DNA of 64,000 nucleotides from Brasenia schreberi (Eukaryota > Streptophyta > Magnoliopsida > Nymphaeales > Cabombaceae), in the NCBI GenBank assembly GCA_036023115.1, contig JAYKKT010000055.1, forward strand, positions 10,068,001-10,132,000. The letters run 5' to 3'. This document shows positions 26,531-39,800 of the stretch, in pieces (position 1 is the first letter of the stretch; each line of letters starts with the position of its first letter). The notes under the pieces were generated by a model. It made no database searches. It saw nothing but the letters and a program-made list of their open reading frames with translations, and had not been told where the DNA came from. A program made the translations under genes and the position numbers.

Positions 26531-27687
26531 AATACATTATTTATCATTTTGTATAATAAATTTGCTTACCCAATCAGCTCTGAGCAATCTCAACCCAATT
26601 AACGGGCCTCACGTATATCCTCTTCACTGGCTAAGCTTTGCCAACAGTGTAGTATGTATGGACTATTATCGCTTTTTGTATTATCTACAAATATACATTT
26701 ACATAGTATTTCTTATAGGCAATGTGACTTTCAAAACTCGGAAGTAATCCCGAGATGTTAGGGGATCTATCATTCTCACGGTCTGTAATATTCATATCAG
26801 TATTTAATATTGATGTATCCTCTTCATAACGTAAAAGGTCAGTTTTTTTTTTTTATGTTATCGTCTATGAGGGCATCTTTTATACAACACAATATTGCGT
26901 CACTTAGATGAAGCAGTGATATTGCATCCTTATACTCGTTCTATATCCACCATATTTTTATAACAAAAAGAAAATTTAGGTGTTGATATCAACAAATAAA
27001 GTTTGCAAGATACATGTCCCAGGTGCATTTTCTACGTGAGGGGAGAGGTCTCTTACCGAAAAAACCATTGAAAATGCATAAAAATGTGAAAAATGAAAAA
27101 AACAGCAAATCAACAACCTATCTCGATAAACTAACGAATCTCCTTTCGAATTGGTCTAGGAAATCATATTTTTCTTTTTTCTTCTTGTTTTGTTATTTGT
27201 TCTTCTCAAATCTCACATTTTGGTCTATTACATTTCAATCCGTACTTTTGATGAAAATAGGTGTAGATTGAGTAACAGGTGACTTCTATGATTAGATGAG
27301 CGAAAAATGAAAGGAAAATCGCCGAAAATGAAAACAAAGGACAATCACCCGTTTTCGGTGTGAAGAATATTTTGGTAATTACTGAAAATGACTTTGAAAA
27401 AATCAAGAAAGAAAAACGGTGTAGTAAAATGGGTGTGCGCGTATCGAATGTTAGATCCATTCCGTTCCGTGTGCCAACGCACACATTGTTGAAACATTAA
27501 CCACGACCGGGACCGTCAGTCTGCCAAAACTCCTCCCCGCTCGCATTCATTTGCGTTGTCGACGTTAGAGCGTCAAAATCTGTTGGGTAGTCGATTTGCG
27601 TGAAGCAGAGGGTTCTTCTCTGGCGAGTTAGATCATGGTCTCTTTTGACAATTTTGGTGCATTCTCCTGTTTCTGACTCGGCCAGCC
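26531..27687. promoter_or_regulatory. Upstream region of the SMP-domain gene
   Basis: No coding region is supported before 27688. The last ~350 bases are less AT-rich than the rest and end in a pyrimidine-rich leader. An in-frame stop at 27646-27648 lies upstream of the ATG. The complementary pair GTGTGCG (about 27432) and CGCACAC (about 27477) could form a hairpin. No TATA box is convincing. Confidence 0.35.
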
Positions 27688-27876
27688 ATGTTGTCTCTCC
27701 TCCTCTGCTACGTGGGCGGAGCTCTGACGATCCTGTTAATCGAGGCGTCTCTTCTTCTCTATGCTTTGCACCATCTGTCCAAAAGTCGAAAGCCAGATTC
27801 CTTTGTGCAAACCGAAACCGCGGATGTGCTGGAATTACTTCCGGACCACTCGATCGTTTCATTGCTCAATAAGAAG
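27688..27876 (+). CDS. Exon 1 of the SMP-domain gene
   Basis: It encodes 63 residues in phase 0: the membrane anchor, a basic SKSRKPDSF turn, and a helix ending LLNKK at the donor AAG|GTAGGG. The next exon starts GVIWVLEPE after CAG, giving the KKG.VWVLEP junction typical of the plant family (from memory). Decayed copies of its second half lie in intron 1 at 31.2 and 35.25 kb. Confidence 0.85.
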
Positions 27877-30800
27877 GTAGGGTTTCCAATCCATTTTCTC
27901 TCCTGTATTTGAGGTTTTTCTCTTATTCTTCTGATCTTGGTAATGTTTACTTCAAAATTGTGCACATAAAAGTTTTTCTCCACTCAGATTATGCGTTGTT
28001 TTATTCGATACTAAAGCTGGGCTTGGGAAACCTTAATGTGTTACGAATATGAGAGAATCATTTACACTAGTCAGCGGCTTGTCAGGCCAGCGAAATTACT
28101 CTGATCTGTATAGTCAGACCAAGACTCTGATCACATGATTCTGGTTAGAGGTAACAAAAACAATCTGCATAGTGTGATCTTTTCGTGTAGCTGGTAGCTT
28201 TTTGTGTTGTGTTCACCAGAGTATGAATTATGCTCTTGTGGAAGTATCTCCTTGTTAGAGAATGCCAGGTATTAAAGTGTTTCATGTAGTCAATCAAGAA
28301 GAGACTTGCTACGAGAGAGCTTTTGCAATTGTCTGCAATGATGATAGATAAAATTAGAACATAAATGTAAATTTTAAAGGCTAGATTAATTAGTTAATTA
28401 CCTCTCAGTTAGGTACATGTAGTAACATTAGAAACTAAGTCATTTTGTATGGATTTGCTTAAACACTATAGTTCCTTTAGCGACCAGTTACATTCCGTAT
28501 CTTGCTTAAAACCTAACTGCATAAGCTCTTAGGTTTGGGGAATCACTGACAAACATGTTGTCTGCACATCTGAAAGAAACATATTGCATATTATGTTTGA
28601 AAATAGAAATAGAAATAGAAATAAAAAAGAACTTCATTCATGAAAATATAAGACATATACAAGTTTTAAATTATCTCTATTGGTTGTAGCGTGAACCGCA
28701 TTGCACACAGCTAGTGCCTTCCCAAGTCATAAAAAGCATCACATTTTTCTGCAACTCCCATCTATACTATGCAATTTATTCCTTTATTTACCTTAATTCC
28801 TTTCTTAAGTATCAGAAAGTACCTTAAAGGAAGATTTAGATGATAAGCTACAACGTTAATGCATCATGCATGAAAAGGATGGTGTAATTGGTCAATCCAA
28901 TTCATATCAAGTATTCTCCTTAAAGGCATATACATATTATAACTTCTTCTTATCTATTAATTCATTTTTCTAGTTTCCTTTGCCTCATCTTATAGATGAC
29001 TTCCCCTCATTTTAAGTCAATCTCACAACCTTTATAAGTGGGACCCTTGCGACATACAGAGAATCTCAAAAATTGATTCCTAAACATTATCTGCAGAACA
29101 TGCTTCGCATGACAACAACCTTCTCACTCTCATCAACAAATATCTAGTGCAGTTAGTGTTGCAAGATGCAGCACTGGGCCATATCATTTGTCTTCATGGA
29201 TACAATATGGCGATATGTATTGTTATATATTAGCCATATCATATTTTGAAGAAAAACTATAAAGTTCTTTGAAATCATAAATAATGAAAAAAATCTAAAT
29301 AATCTCCAAAACCAAGTTTAAAAATATGCATAATACATACAACACTAAGATAAAATGAACAATTGATAAGTTAATAACATTAATATTATACAATAAGAAC
29401 AACAACTATGCCTTTTCCCATATTAGATGGAATAACATTATTATAACAAAATAATAATATCAAATCATACACGAAGAAACCACTATAAGCAATGACATGA
29501 ATCAAAGGTTAACAAGCCAATAAGTTGTGCAAAAAAACAAGTTCAAAGGTTTAGTTAATAAGAAAGTGCATTATGATATCATGAAATGGTATATCGTGCA
29601 ACTGAAGGTGTTACAAGTTTGCATATAACAAGTCAATTCAATATTCTAATATTATAATCAGGATGATCCTATGTCACATGGGTGTGGGTGCGAGTGCGGG
29701 ATACGGCAAATTTCAAAAATATTGGGTGCGGGGACACGACTAAAGTATATAATATTATATATATATATATATATATAATATTCAAACTAGAGCAAGTGAG
29801 ACATCAATTAACATAAGTATATGACAATAGTAAGTACACAACTTTATATTAAAGCAAAACAAGTAAACAAGTACTAATTTCATTATAATTGTAAACATAA
29901 GTCAAGATCAAAAGGAAATCTTAATGTTGATAAATAAAATGAACCTGTACCTGCATTATAAAATGATTGACAAACAGACATAGTCGACAATAGTGTGAAT
30001 TGAAAAACAAACGTACTCTGTGTGTACATGTATGTGTATACATGAGCAGATGGACCCACTTGTGGGGGACCTGAGGGCCTACTTGACTGTTCAACCTTTT
30101 GCTTGGAATTCCTCTTATGAATCATGATCATAAGCTCATCTACGTAACTTGTCTGATAACACACACCATGCCTCAGAGATGTGCTTAAACGCCCCCTCTA
30201 CACCGATAGACTTGTTCTTATCATGGTGGAGCATAAGAGCTAGCTTCCTGTACTGTTTTCTCACAGTCTCATCGTTGGCATTTGCATTTACACATAGAAT
30301 TTTATACCAATCTGCCTCACCATTGATCTTTTCTCAAGAGCCAAATAAACATCAAAGGTGGCTGCCATCTGAGCAATACTCTCCAATGTAGGGTACAATT
30401 GTGATGCCTCTTTCTAGTACTCACAAAATCACCCAGATTACGGGACCCTTTCTAGTGCATACAAAATCATACACCCGCAAGGAAAAACGAAAATGGCACA
30501 ACAATTACATCAAAGTTCATTTCATGCAAAAGAACACCAAACCCTAGTCTTTCCCCTCCAGTCAAAACTCTAAATTTCCCTCCTTTCCCAATGAAAAATG
30601 AAACCAATCACTCACAATGGAAGACCAAGAAAATTGAATCAAAACACAAGCTGAGTTAGAGAGCAAGTTAATTCAAGGGAGAAATGGCAGAAAAACTTAC
30701 CAATCACCAGAAGTGAAAGGCATAGGAGGTAGTCGAAGACTCGAAGGAGGAAATCGACCTTGAGCTACTCGATTGACGTCGGGCTCGTTAGAGGTAGTCG

Positions 30801-33800
30801 AAGACTCAAAGGAGCTGCGTTGTTGCTGGTTGGAATGACATAGTTGAACTTCTGAGTTGTGTTTAACCTAATCTACACAAACATAAAAATGAACAGTTTT
30901 GGCCTTTGACACTTTGACCGCACCCAAAAAGTGCCTTTGACACATTGACCGAGTCGAAGCTGCATGACACCATGTCGGTGCCACACCGACACAGTGTCGT
31001 GCCGACACTTCACCTCCTAGAGGTATATATATGCGTGATAGGGATGATCAACTATGCAATATTCTTCTCCTCTATCTTCACCTTTACGAAGGTCAACAAT
31101 ATCATCAGCCTCATCATTTTGCTAAGATTATTGTGCTTCATGGAAGATTATCGATTAAGCATCTTCCTCTCAAAGTAATATATTTGATACTTCATATTTT
31201 GGACCATCTATTCATGAGGCAAAAGCCAGATTCGTTTGTGCAAAATGAGGCAGCACTTTTGGATCACTAGATCATTTCATTGCTCCATAAGAAGGCAGGC
31301 TTCCAGATTCCTTTTCTCTCTTTTGTATTCAATATTTTCCCATTATATTTGTTGATCTTGGTGAACTTTAAATTGCTCACATATCATGAGGGCCATATCA
31401 TTTGCCTTCATGGATACAATAGGGGTTGTATGTATTGTTATGTGTTAGCCATCTCATATTTGAAAAAAAACTATAAAGTTTTTTCAAATTCTAAAATTGA
31501 AAAAAAAACAAATAATCTAAAGCATGCATATTACATACAACAATAAGATAAAATGAATAATTAATAAGTTAATAACATTAATATTACAAAACAACAACTA
31601 AGCCTTTTCCCATACTAGACGGGGTCGGCAACATGGATTCTTTGTTTCCACAGATCCCAATCATGTGCCATGTTAGCAGCTAACTCCCAATAAGCTAGAT
31701 CATTCTTTATTGTTTCTTTCCAACACTTTTGTGGTCGTCCTCTACCTCTTTTAATACTTTCCAAATTTAGTTTTTCTAACCTTCTTACAGGTTCTTCTTT
31801 TGATCTTCTTTCTATATGTCCAAACCATCTTAAACGATGTTCTCATTTTATCCTCTATTGGTGCCACTCCTAATTTGTTTCTAATAACCTCATTATGTAT
31901 ACAGTCTTTTCTTGTATGACCACTCATCCATCTCAACATCTTCATTTCTGTCACAGATATCTTTTGTACATGTTGATGATTAACTGCCCAACACTCAGAA
32001 CCATAAAACGTGGCAGGCCTAATTGTTGCTCTATAATATTTACCTTTTAACTTTAATGGTATCTTCTTATCACAAAGAATACCTGATGCTCCTCTCCATT
32101 TTAACCAACCAGCATTAATTCTATGTGTAACATCTCCATCAATTCTTCCATCACTCTGAAAAATTGACCCTAGGTATTTAAAACTTTCCTTTTGGGGAAT
32201 GCAATGTGTGCCAATTTTAATTTCCATGTCCTCTGAAGTAACCAAATGATCAAACTTACATTCCATATATTCTGTCTTTGTTCTACTAAGTCGGAGGCCT
32301 TTGCTTTCTAATGTTTCTCTCCATAGTTCCAATTTTCTATTAACTTTTTCCTTAGACTCCTCCACTAATACAATGTCATCTGCAAATAACATACACCAAG
32401 GTACTTCATCTTGAATATGTTTTGTTAACTCATCCATCACCATTATAAATAAGTATGGACTTAAAGTTGATCCTTGATGTAACCCAATATTAACTTCAAA
32501 GAAGTCTGTCGTTCCTTCATGAGTCCTCACACATGTTTTTGCACCATCATACATGTCTCTTATAAGGTTAATATATGTCAATGGGATACCTCTTTTTTTC
32601 AAAGTTCTCCAAAGAACCTCCCTCGGTACCCTATCATAAGCTTTTTCTAGATCAATAAATATCATGTGAAGGTCTTTCTTTTTTGCTCTAAAATGTTCCA
32701 TAAGACGTCTTAAAAGGTGAATCGCTTCAATAGTAGATCTGCCTGACATGAATCCAAATTGGTTCTCTATTGTACTTGATACTTTTCTTAACCTACGTTC
32801 GACAATTCTTTCTCATAATTTCATAGTATGACTCATTAACTTGATACCTCGATAATTCGCACAATTTTGAATGTCTCCCTTGTTCTTATATATGGGTATA
32901 AGTGTACTTGCTCTCCATTCCTCGGGTATCTTTTGGTTTTTCCATATTTCATTAAATAGTCTTGTGAGCCAAGTGATTCCTATTTCTCCTAGTATTTTCC
33001 AAACTTCTATAGTAATATTATCTGGTCCTACCGATTTACCACTCTTCATATGTTTAAGAGCCTCTTTGACTTCATTCTTTTGAATACGTCGGTAGAAATT
33101 GTGGTTTATATACTTTTCTAACTTGGCTAAATCTCCTAAACTAATACTAACATCTTTATTTTCATTAAAAAGATTATAAAAATAGTTTTTCCATCTATTT
33201 CTTATATCATCATTTGCCACTAGAATTTTTTCATCCTCGTCTTTTTTGCATCTAACATAATTAATATCTTTAGTTTTCTTATCTATAGCCCTAGCTATCC
33301 TAAAAATATCTCTTTCACCCTCTTTTGAGTTGAGTTTTTTATATAAGTCATCCCAAATCTTAGCTTTTGCTTCACTAACGGTCTTTTTCGCTTCCTTCTT
33401 TGCTTTCTTATAAGCTTCTAAAGTTTCACTAGTTTTCTTGGCATAATGTAATTTGTAACGTGCCCTCTTTGCCTTGATTTTATTTTGTATTACTTCACTC
33501 CACCACCAAGCTTCTTTTTGTGCCGGTACACCTCCCTTAGATACCCCTAACACATCTTTCGCCACTTTCCTAATATGTATAGCTATATTGTTCCACATAT
33601 CACAGGATGTGCCAACATAATTCCAAACATCTCCTTGAAGGACTTTCTGTTTAAATATATCTTCTTTCTCGCTTTTGAGGTTCCACCATTTAGTTCGAAT
33701 AGCTCGATACACTCTTTTCTTCTTTGTCTATTTTTTTATTTGTAAATCCATAACTAAAAGTCGATGTTGGGTGATTAAGCTTTCTCTTGGAATTACCTTA

Positions 33801-36800
33801 CAATCTTTACAACACGCTCTATCTTTCTTTCTACAAATAAAGTAATCAATTTGTGTTTATGATAAGCCACTCTTATAAGTAATTAAATGTTCATCTCGTT
33901 TTTTGAAGATTGTATTGACTATAAAGAGATCAAATGACATAGCAAAATTTAAAATCTCCCTACTTTCCTCGTTTATATCCCCAAAACCAAAGTTTCCATG
34001 AATCCCTTGATATCCTAATGCCTCTTTACCGACATGTCCATTTAAATCTCCTCCTAAACAAATCATCTCCCTTTGTGGAATCTTTTGAAACATCTTATCT
34101 AACTCTTCCAAAAAAACTGTCTTTATACTATCTTCTAGTCCTACTTGGGGTGCGTAAGCACAAACTATATTCAAAACCTCTGCTCCTAACACTAATTTCA
34201 ACGTCATGATTCGGTCACCATATCGTTGTATGTCTACTACACTCTTTTAAATCTTTATTTATGATAATACCAACTCCGTTTCGAGCCTTTTCTTTACCTG
34301 AGTACCATAATTTAAAACCTGTATCCTCTATCGCCTTTGCTTTTTCTCCAACCCATTTTGTCTAGAATATGAAGCTTTCTCCGAATCATAGTATCTACCA
34401 CCTCCATTAGCTTACCCGATAATGTTCCGATATTCCAAGAACCAATACGAATCTTATTATCTAGGACTAGCTTCCTTACCCCCGCATCTGTCCATAATCA
34501 AAATGCGGAGACCCTCTCTATAATTTATTCACTACATTCGGGCGGCAATATAGCGGGACTAACTTCTTTACCCACACCCGTCCATAATGTGGGAACCCTC
34601 TCTGCAATTGATTCACTACATTTGAGCGAAAATATAGTGGCCCTTGCTTACTTCTTATTGCATTCGGGCTCTGCAGCATGTCGCTAGGCGGGGATGCCTC
34701 AAAGTAATGCTCATAATTTTTGTAATCCATGTTGTAAAAATCCGACGAAGTTTTACGCTGGCTGTCGGAAGCCTAACACAACCCTCCTCCTTTATCCGGC
34801 TTGGGACCGGCAATGCAAGGGTGATCCCTTACATGGGCGGAGTTAATAACATTAATATTATAACAAAATAATAATATCATGTCGTGCATGAAAAAATTGT
34901 TGTAGGCAATGACAACACTCAAAGATTAACAAATTAATAAGTTATGCAAGAAAACAGGTTCAAAGGGATAACTAATAAAAAAGTGAGTTATGATATCATG
35001 AAATGGTACATCGTGAAACTTAAGGTTTTGCAAGTTTGCAACATTGATTATAACAAGTCAATTAAATATTCAAATATTATAAGCAGGATGAGAAACTAAA
35101 TAATATTCTTCTCCTCTATCTTCACCTTTGCGAAGGTCAACAATATCATCATCCTCATCATTATGCTGAAATTGTTGTGCCCCATGGAAAATTATCCAAT
35201 AAACATCCTCTATGAGGAATACATTGGAATTGGACACTTCATGCTTTGGACCATCTATCCTTGAGGCAAAAGCCAGATTCCTTTGTGCAAAATGAGGCAG
35301 TAGATACCTGCTATTACTTTTGGGGTACTGGATCATTTCATTTCTAAATAAGAAGGCAGGCTTCCGATCCCTTTTCTCTCTTTTGTATTCAATGTTTTCT
35401 TATTATACTTGTTGATCTAACTTCAAATCTCTGCACATACCCCCCTTTCTCTCTTGAGACTATTCTTTTCTCTTCTTGATAGTAAAACTAGGGTTTGGTA
35501 AAACCCTAATGAGTTATTAATATCAAAAATAGATTTACATCGGTCAGTGTCTTGTCATCCCAACAAAATTTCTTTGATCATATGATTATTGTTAAAGAAC
35601 TCCACCCATGTAAGGGATCACCCTTGCATGGCCGGTCCCAAGCCCGAATAAAAGAGGAGGGTTGCGTTAGACTTCCGAAAGCCAACATAAAACTTTGTCA
35701 GATTTTTATACCATGAATTACACAAATTATGAGCATTGCTTTGGGGCGTCCCCTCTTAACGATGCGATGAACGATGCGATGTAGAGCTTGAATGAAGTGA
35801 AAAGTAAGCAAGGGCCATTACATTTTCGCCTAGATGTAGTGAATCAATTGCAGAGAAGGTTCCCACATCATGGACGGGTGTGGGTAAATAAGTTAGTCCC
35901 GCTATATTGCCGCCCGAATGTAGTGAATAAATTATAGAGAGGGTCTTCGCATTTTCAATATAGATGGATGCGGGGGATAAGGAAGTTAGTCCTAGATAAT
36001 AAGATTAGTATTGGTTCTTAGAATATCAAAACATTGTTCGGTAAACTAATAGAGGTGGTAGATGCTATGATTCGGAGAAAGATTCATATCCTATGTTTAC
36101 AAAAAGACAAAGTAGGTTGGAGAAAAAGGAAAGGGGATTGAGGATACAGGTTTTAAATTATGATACTTAGGTAAGGAAAGGACTCGAAACAGAGTTGTAT
36201 TATAATAAATAAATATTTAAAGGATAGTGTAGTAGACATACAACAATATGGTGACTGAATCATGACGTTAAAATTAGTGTTAGGAGCATTGGTTTTGAAT
36301 ATAGTTTGTGCTTACGCACCCCAAGTAGGACTAGAAGATAGTATAAAGACGACTTTTTGGAAAGAGTTAGATAAGGTGATTCAAAGAATTCCAAAAAGGG
36401 AGATGATTTGTTTAGGAGGAGACTTAAATGGACATGTCGGTAAAGAGGCATTAGGATATCAAGGTATTCATGGAAACTTTGGTTTTAGAGATATAAATGA
36501 GGAAGGTAGGGAGATTTTAAATTTGGCTATGGTATTTGATCTCTTTATAGTCAATGCAATCTTCAAAAAACAAGATGAACATTTAATTACTTATAAGAGT
36601 GGCTTATCACAAACACAAATTGGTTATTTTATTTGTAGGAAAAAAGATAGAGCATGTTGCAAAGATTGCAAGGTAATTCCCAACATCGACTTTTAGTTAT
36701 AGATTTACTGGTAAAAAAAATAGACAAAGAAGAAAAGAGTGCATTGAGCTATTTAGACTAAATGGTGGAGGTGGACCCTCAAAAGCGAGAAAGAGGGTAT

Positions 36801-39800
36801 ATTTAAACAGAAAGTCCTGTCAAGGAGATGCTTGCAATTATCTTGGTACACCTTGTGATATGTTGGACAATATGGCTATACATATTAGGAAAGTGGCGAA
36901 AGATGTGTTAGGTGAATCTAAGGGAGGTATACCGTTACAAAAAGAAGCTTGGTGGTAGAGTGAAGTAATGCAAAATAAAATCAAGGCAAAGAAGGCATGT
37001 TACAAATTACATTATGCTAAGAAAACTAGTGAAACTTTAGAGGCTTATAAGAAGCAAAGAAAGAAGTGAAAAAGGTCATCAGTGAAGCAAAAGTTAAAAT
37101 TTGGGAGGATTTATATAAAAAACTCAACTCAGAAAAGGGTGAAAGAGATATTTTTAGGATAGCTAGGGCTAGAGATAAGAAAACTAAGGATCTTAATTTT
37201 ATTAGATGCATCAAAGACGAGGATCAGAAAAGGTAGACCTAAAAAGATAGAGCATGTTGTAAAGATTGCAAGGTAATTCCCAACATCGACTTTTAGTTAT
37301 AGATTTACTGGTAAAAAAAATAGACAAAGAAGAAAAGAGTGCATTGAGCTATTTAGACTAAATGGTGGAGGTGGACCCTCAAAAGCGAGAAAGAGGGTAT
37401 ATTTAAACAGAAAGTCCTGTCAAGGAGATGCTTGCAATTATCTTGGTACACCTTGTGATATGTTGGACAATATGGCTATACATATTAGGAAAGTGGCGAA
37501 AGATGTGTTAGGTGAATCTAAGGGAGGTATACCGTTACAAAAAGAAGCTTGGTGGTAGAGTGAAGTAATGCAAAATAAAATCAAGGCAAAGAAGGCATGT
37601 TACAAATTACATTATGCTAAGAAAACTAGTGAAACTTTAGAGGCTTATAAGAAGCAAAGAAAGAAGTGTAAAAGGTCATCAGTGAAGCAAAAGTTAAAAT
37701 TTGGGAGGATTTATATAAAAAACTCAACTCAGAAAAGGGTGAAGGAGATATTTTTAGGACAGCTAGGGCTAGAGATAAGAAAACTAAGGATCTTAATTTT
37801 ATTAGATGCATCAAAGACGAGGATCAGAAAATTCTATTGTATAAGCTTTTTAATGAAAATAAAGATGTTAGTATTAGCTTAGGAGAGTTATCCAAATCAG
37901 AAAAGTATATAAACTACAATTTCTACATACGTATTTAAAAGAATGAAGTCAAAGAGGCTCTTAAACATACGAAGGGTGGTAAATCGGTAGGACCAAACAA
38001 TATTCCTATAGAAGTTTGGAAAATCTTAGGAGAAACAAGAATCACTTGGCTCACAAGACTATTTAATAAAATATGGAGAAACTAAAAGATGTTCGAGGAA
38101 CGGAGAGCGAGTACACTTATACCCATATATAAGAACAAGGGAGTCATTCAGAATTGTTCGAATTATAGGGGTATCAAGTGAAATTATAGGAAAAAATTAT
38201 CGAACATAGGTTAAGACAAGTATTGAGTACAACAGAGAACCAATTTGGATTCATGTCAGGTAGATCTATTGTTAAAGTGATATACCTATTTAGTCGTCTT
38301 ATGGAACATTTTATAGCAAAAAAGAAAGACCTTTACATGATATTTACTGATTTAGAAAAGGCTTACAATAGGGTAACGAATGACAAGGTACCGAAGGAGG
38401 TTCTTTGAAGAACTGTAGAAAAAAGAGGTATCCCATTGACATACATAAACCTTATAAGAGACATGTTTGATGGTGCAAAATATGTGTGAGGACTCATGAA
38501 GGAATGACAAATTTCTTTAAAGTTAATATTGGGTTATATCAAGGATCAACTTTAAGTCCATACTTATTTATAATAGTGATTGATGAGTTAACAAAGCATA
38601 TTCAAGATGAAGTACCTTGGTGTATGTTATTTGCAGATGACATTGTGTTAGTGGAGTATAAGAAAAAAGTTAATAGAAAATTGGAACTATGGAGAAAAAC
38701 ATTAGAAAGTAAAGGTTTCCGAAACAAAGACAGAATATATGGAATGTAAGTTTGATCATTTGGTTACTTCAGAGGACATAGAAATTAAAATTGGCACACA
38801 TTGCATCCCACAAAAGGAAAGTTTTAAATCCTTTGCATGGCCGGTCTCAAGCCGGATAAAGGAGGGTTGTGTTAGGCTTCCGACAGCCGGCGTAAAACTT
38901 TGTCAGATTTTTATACAATGGATTATACAAATTATAAGCATTGTGTTGGGGTGTCTCCTCTTAGCGACGCACTGTAGAGCCCAAATGCAGTGAAAAGTAA
39001 GCAAGACCCATTATATTTTCGCCTAGATGTAGTGAATCAATTGCAGAAAAGGTTCCCACATCATGGACGGGGGTAAATAAGTTAATCCCACTATATTGCC
39101 GCCCGAATGTAGTGAATAAATTAAATAGAGGGTCTTCATATTTTCAATATGGACAAATGCGGGGAGTAAGGAAGCTAGTCCTAGATAATAAGATTAGTAT
39201 TGGTTCTTAGAATATCAAAACATTGTTCGGTAAACTAATAGAGGTGGTAGATGCTATGATTCGGAGAAAGATTCATATCCTATGTTTACAAAAGACAAAG
39301 TAGGTTGGCGAAAAAGCAAAGGGGATTGAGGATACAGGTTTTAAATTATGATACTTAGGTAAGGAAAAGACTCGAAACGGAGTTGTATTATCATAAATAA
39401 ATATTTAAAGGATAGTGTAGTAGACATACAACAATATGGTGACTGAATCATGACGTTAAAATTAGTGTTAGGAGCATAGGTTTTGAATATAGTTTGTGCT
39501 TACGCACCCCAAGTAGGACTAGAAGATAGTATAAAGACGACTTTTTGGAAAGAGTTAGATAAGGTGATTCAAAGAATTCCAAAAAGGGAGATGATTTGTT
39601 TAGGAGGAGACTTAAATGGACATGTCGGTAAAGAGGCATTAGGATATCAAGGTATTCATGGAAACTTTGGTTTTAGAGATATAAATGAGGAAGGTAGGGA
39701 GATTTTAAATTTGGCTATGGCATTTGATCTCTTTATAGTCAATGCAATCTTAAAAAAATGAGATGAAAATTTAATTACTTATAAGAGTGGCTTATCATAA

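Larger units (their letters stand above)
29669..31041. mobile_element. Non-autonomous hAT-like element carrying a DnaJ fragment
   Basis: The exact 8-bp repeat GGATGATC flanks it at 29661-29668 and 31042-31049. The unoccupied site is seen in the paralogous unit at about 35088-35105. Ends are weakly inverted (CTATGTCAC against CTATCACGC). Subterminal sequence has GTGTGGGTGCG-type repeats at the left (29690-29745) and TGTCGGTGCCACACCGACAC at the right (about 30971-30990), typical of plant hAT elements. No transposase is present. The interior holds an antisense DnaJ-domain fragment. A TA microsatellite lies at about 29755-29778. Confidence 0.6.

Noticed and set aside
27600..27872. Alternative + frame over exon 1 with a longer open reading frame starting upstream
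   Set aside because: It does not join any downstream exon in frame and lacks the hydrophobic anchor; the ATG at 27688 has an upstream in-frame stop and gives the family-like N-terminus.
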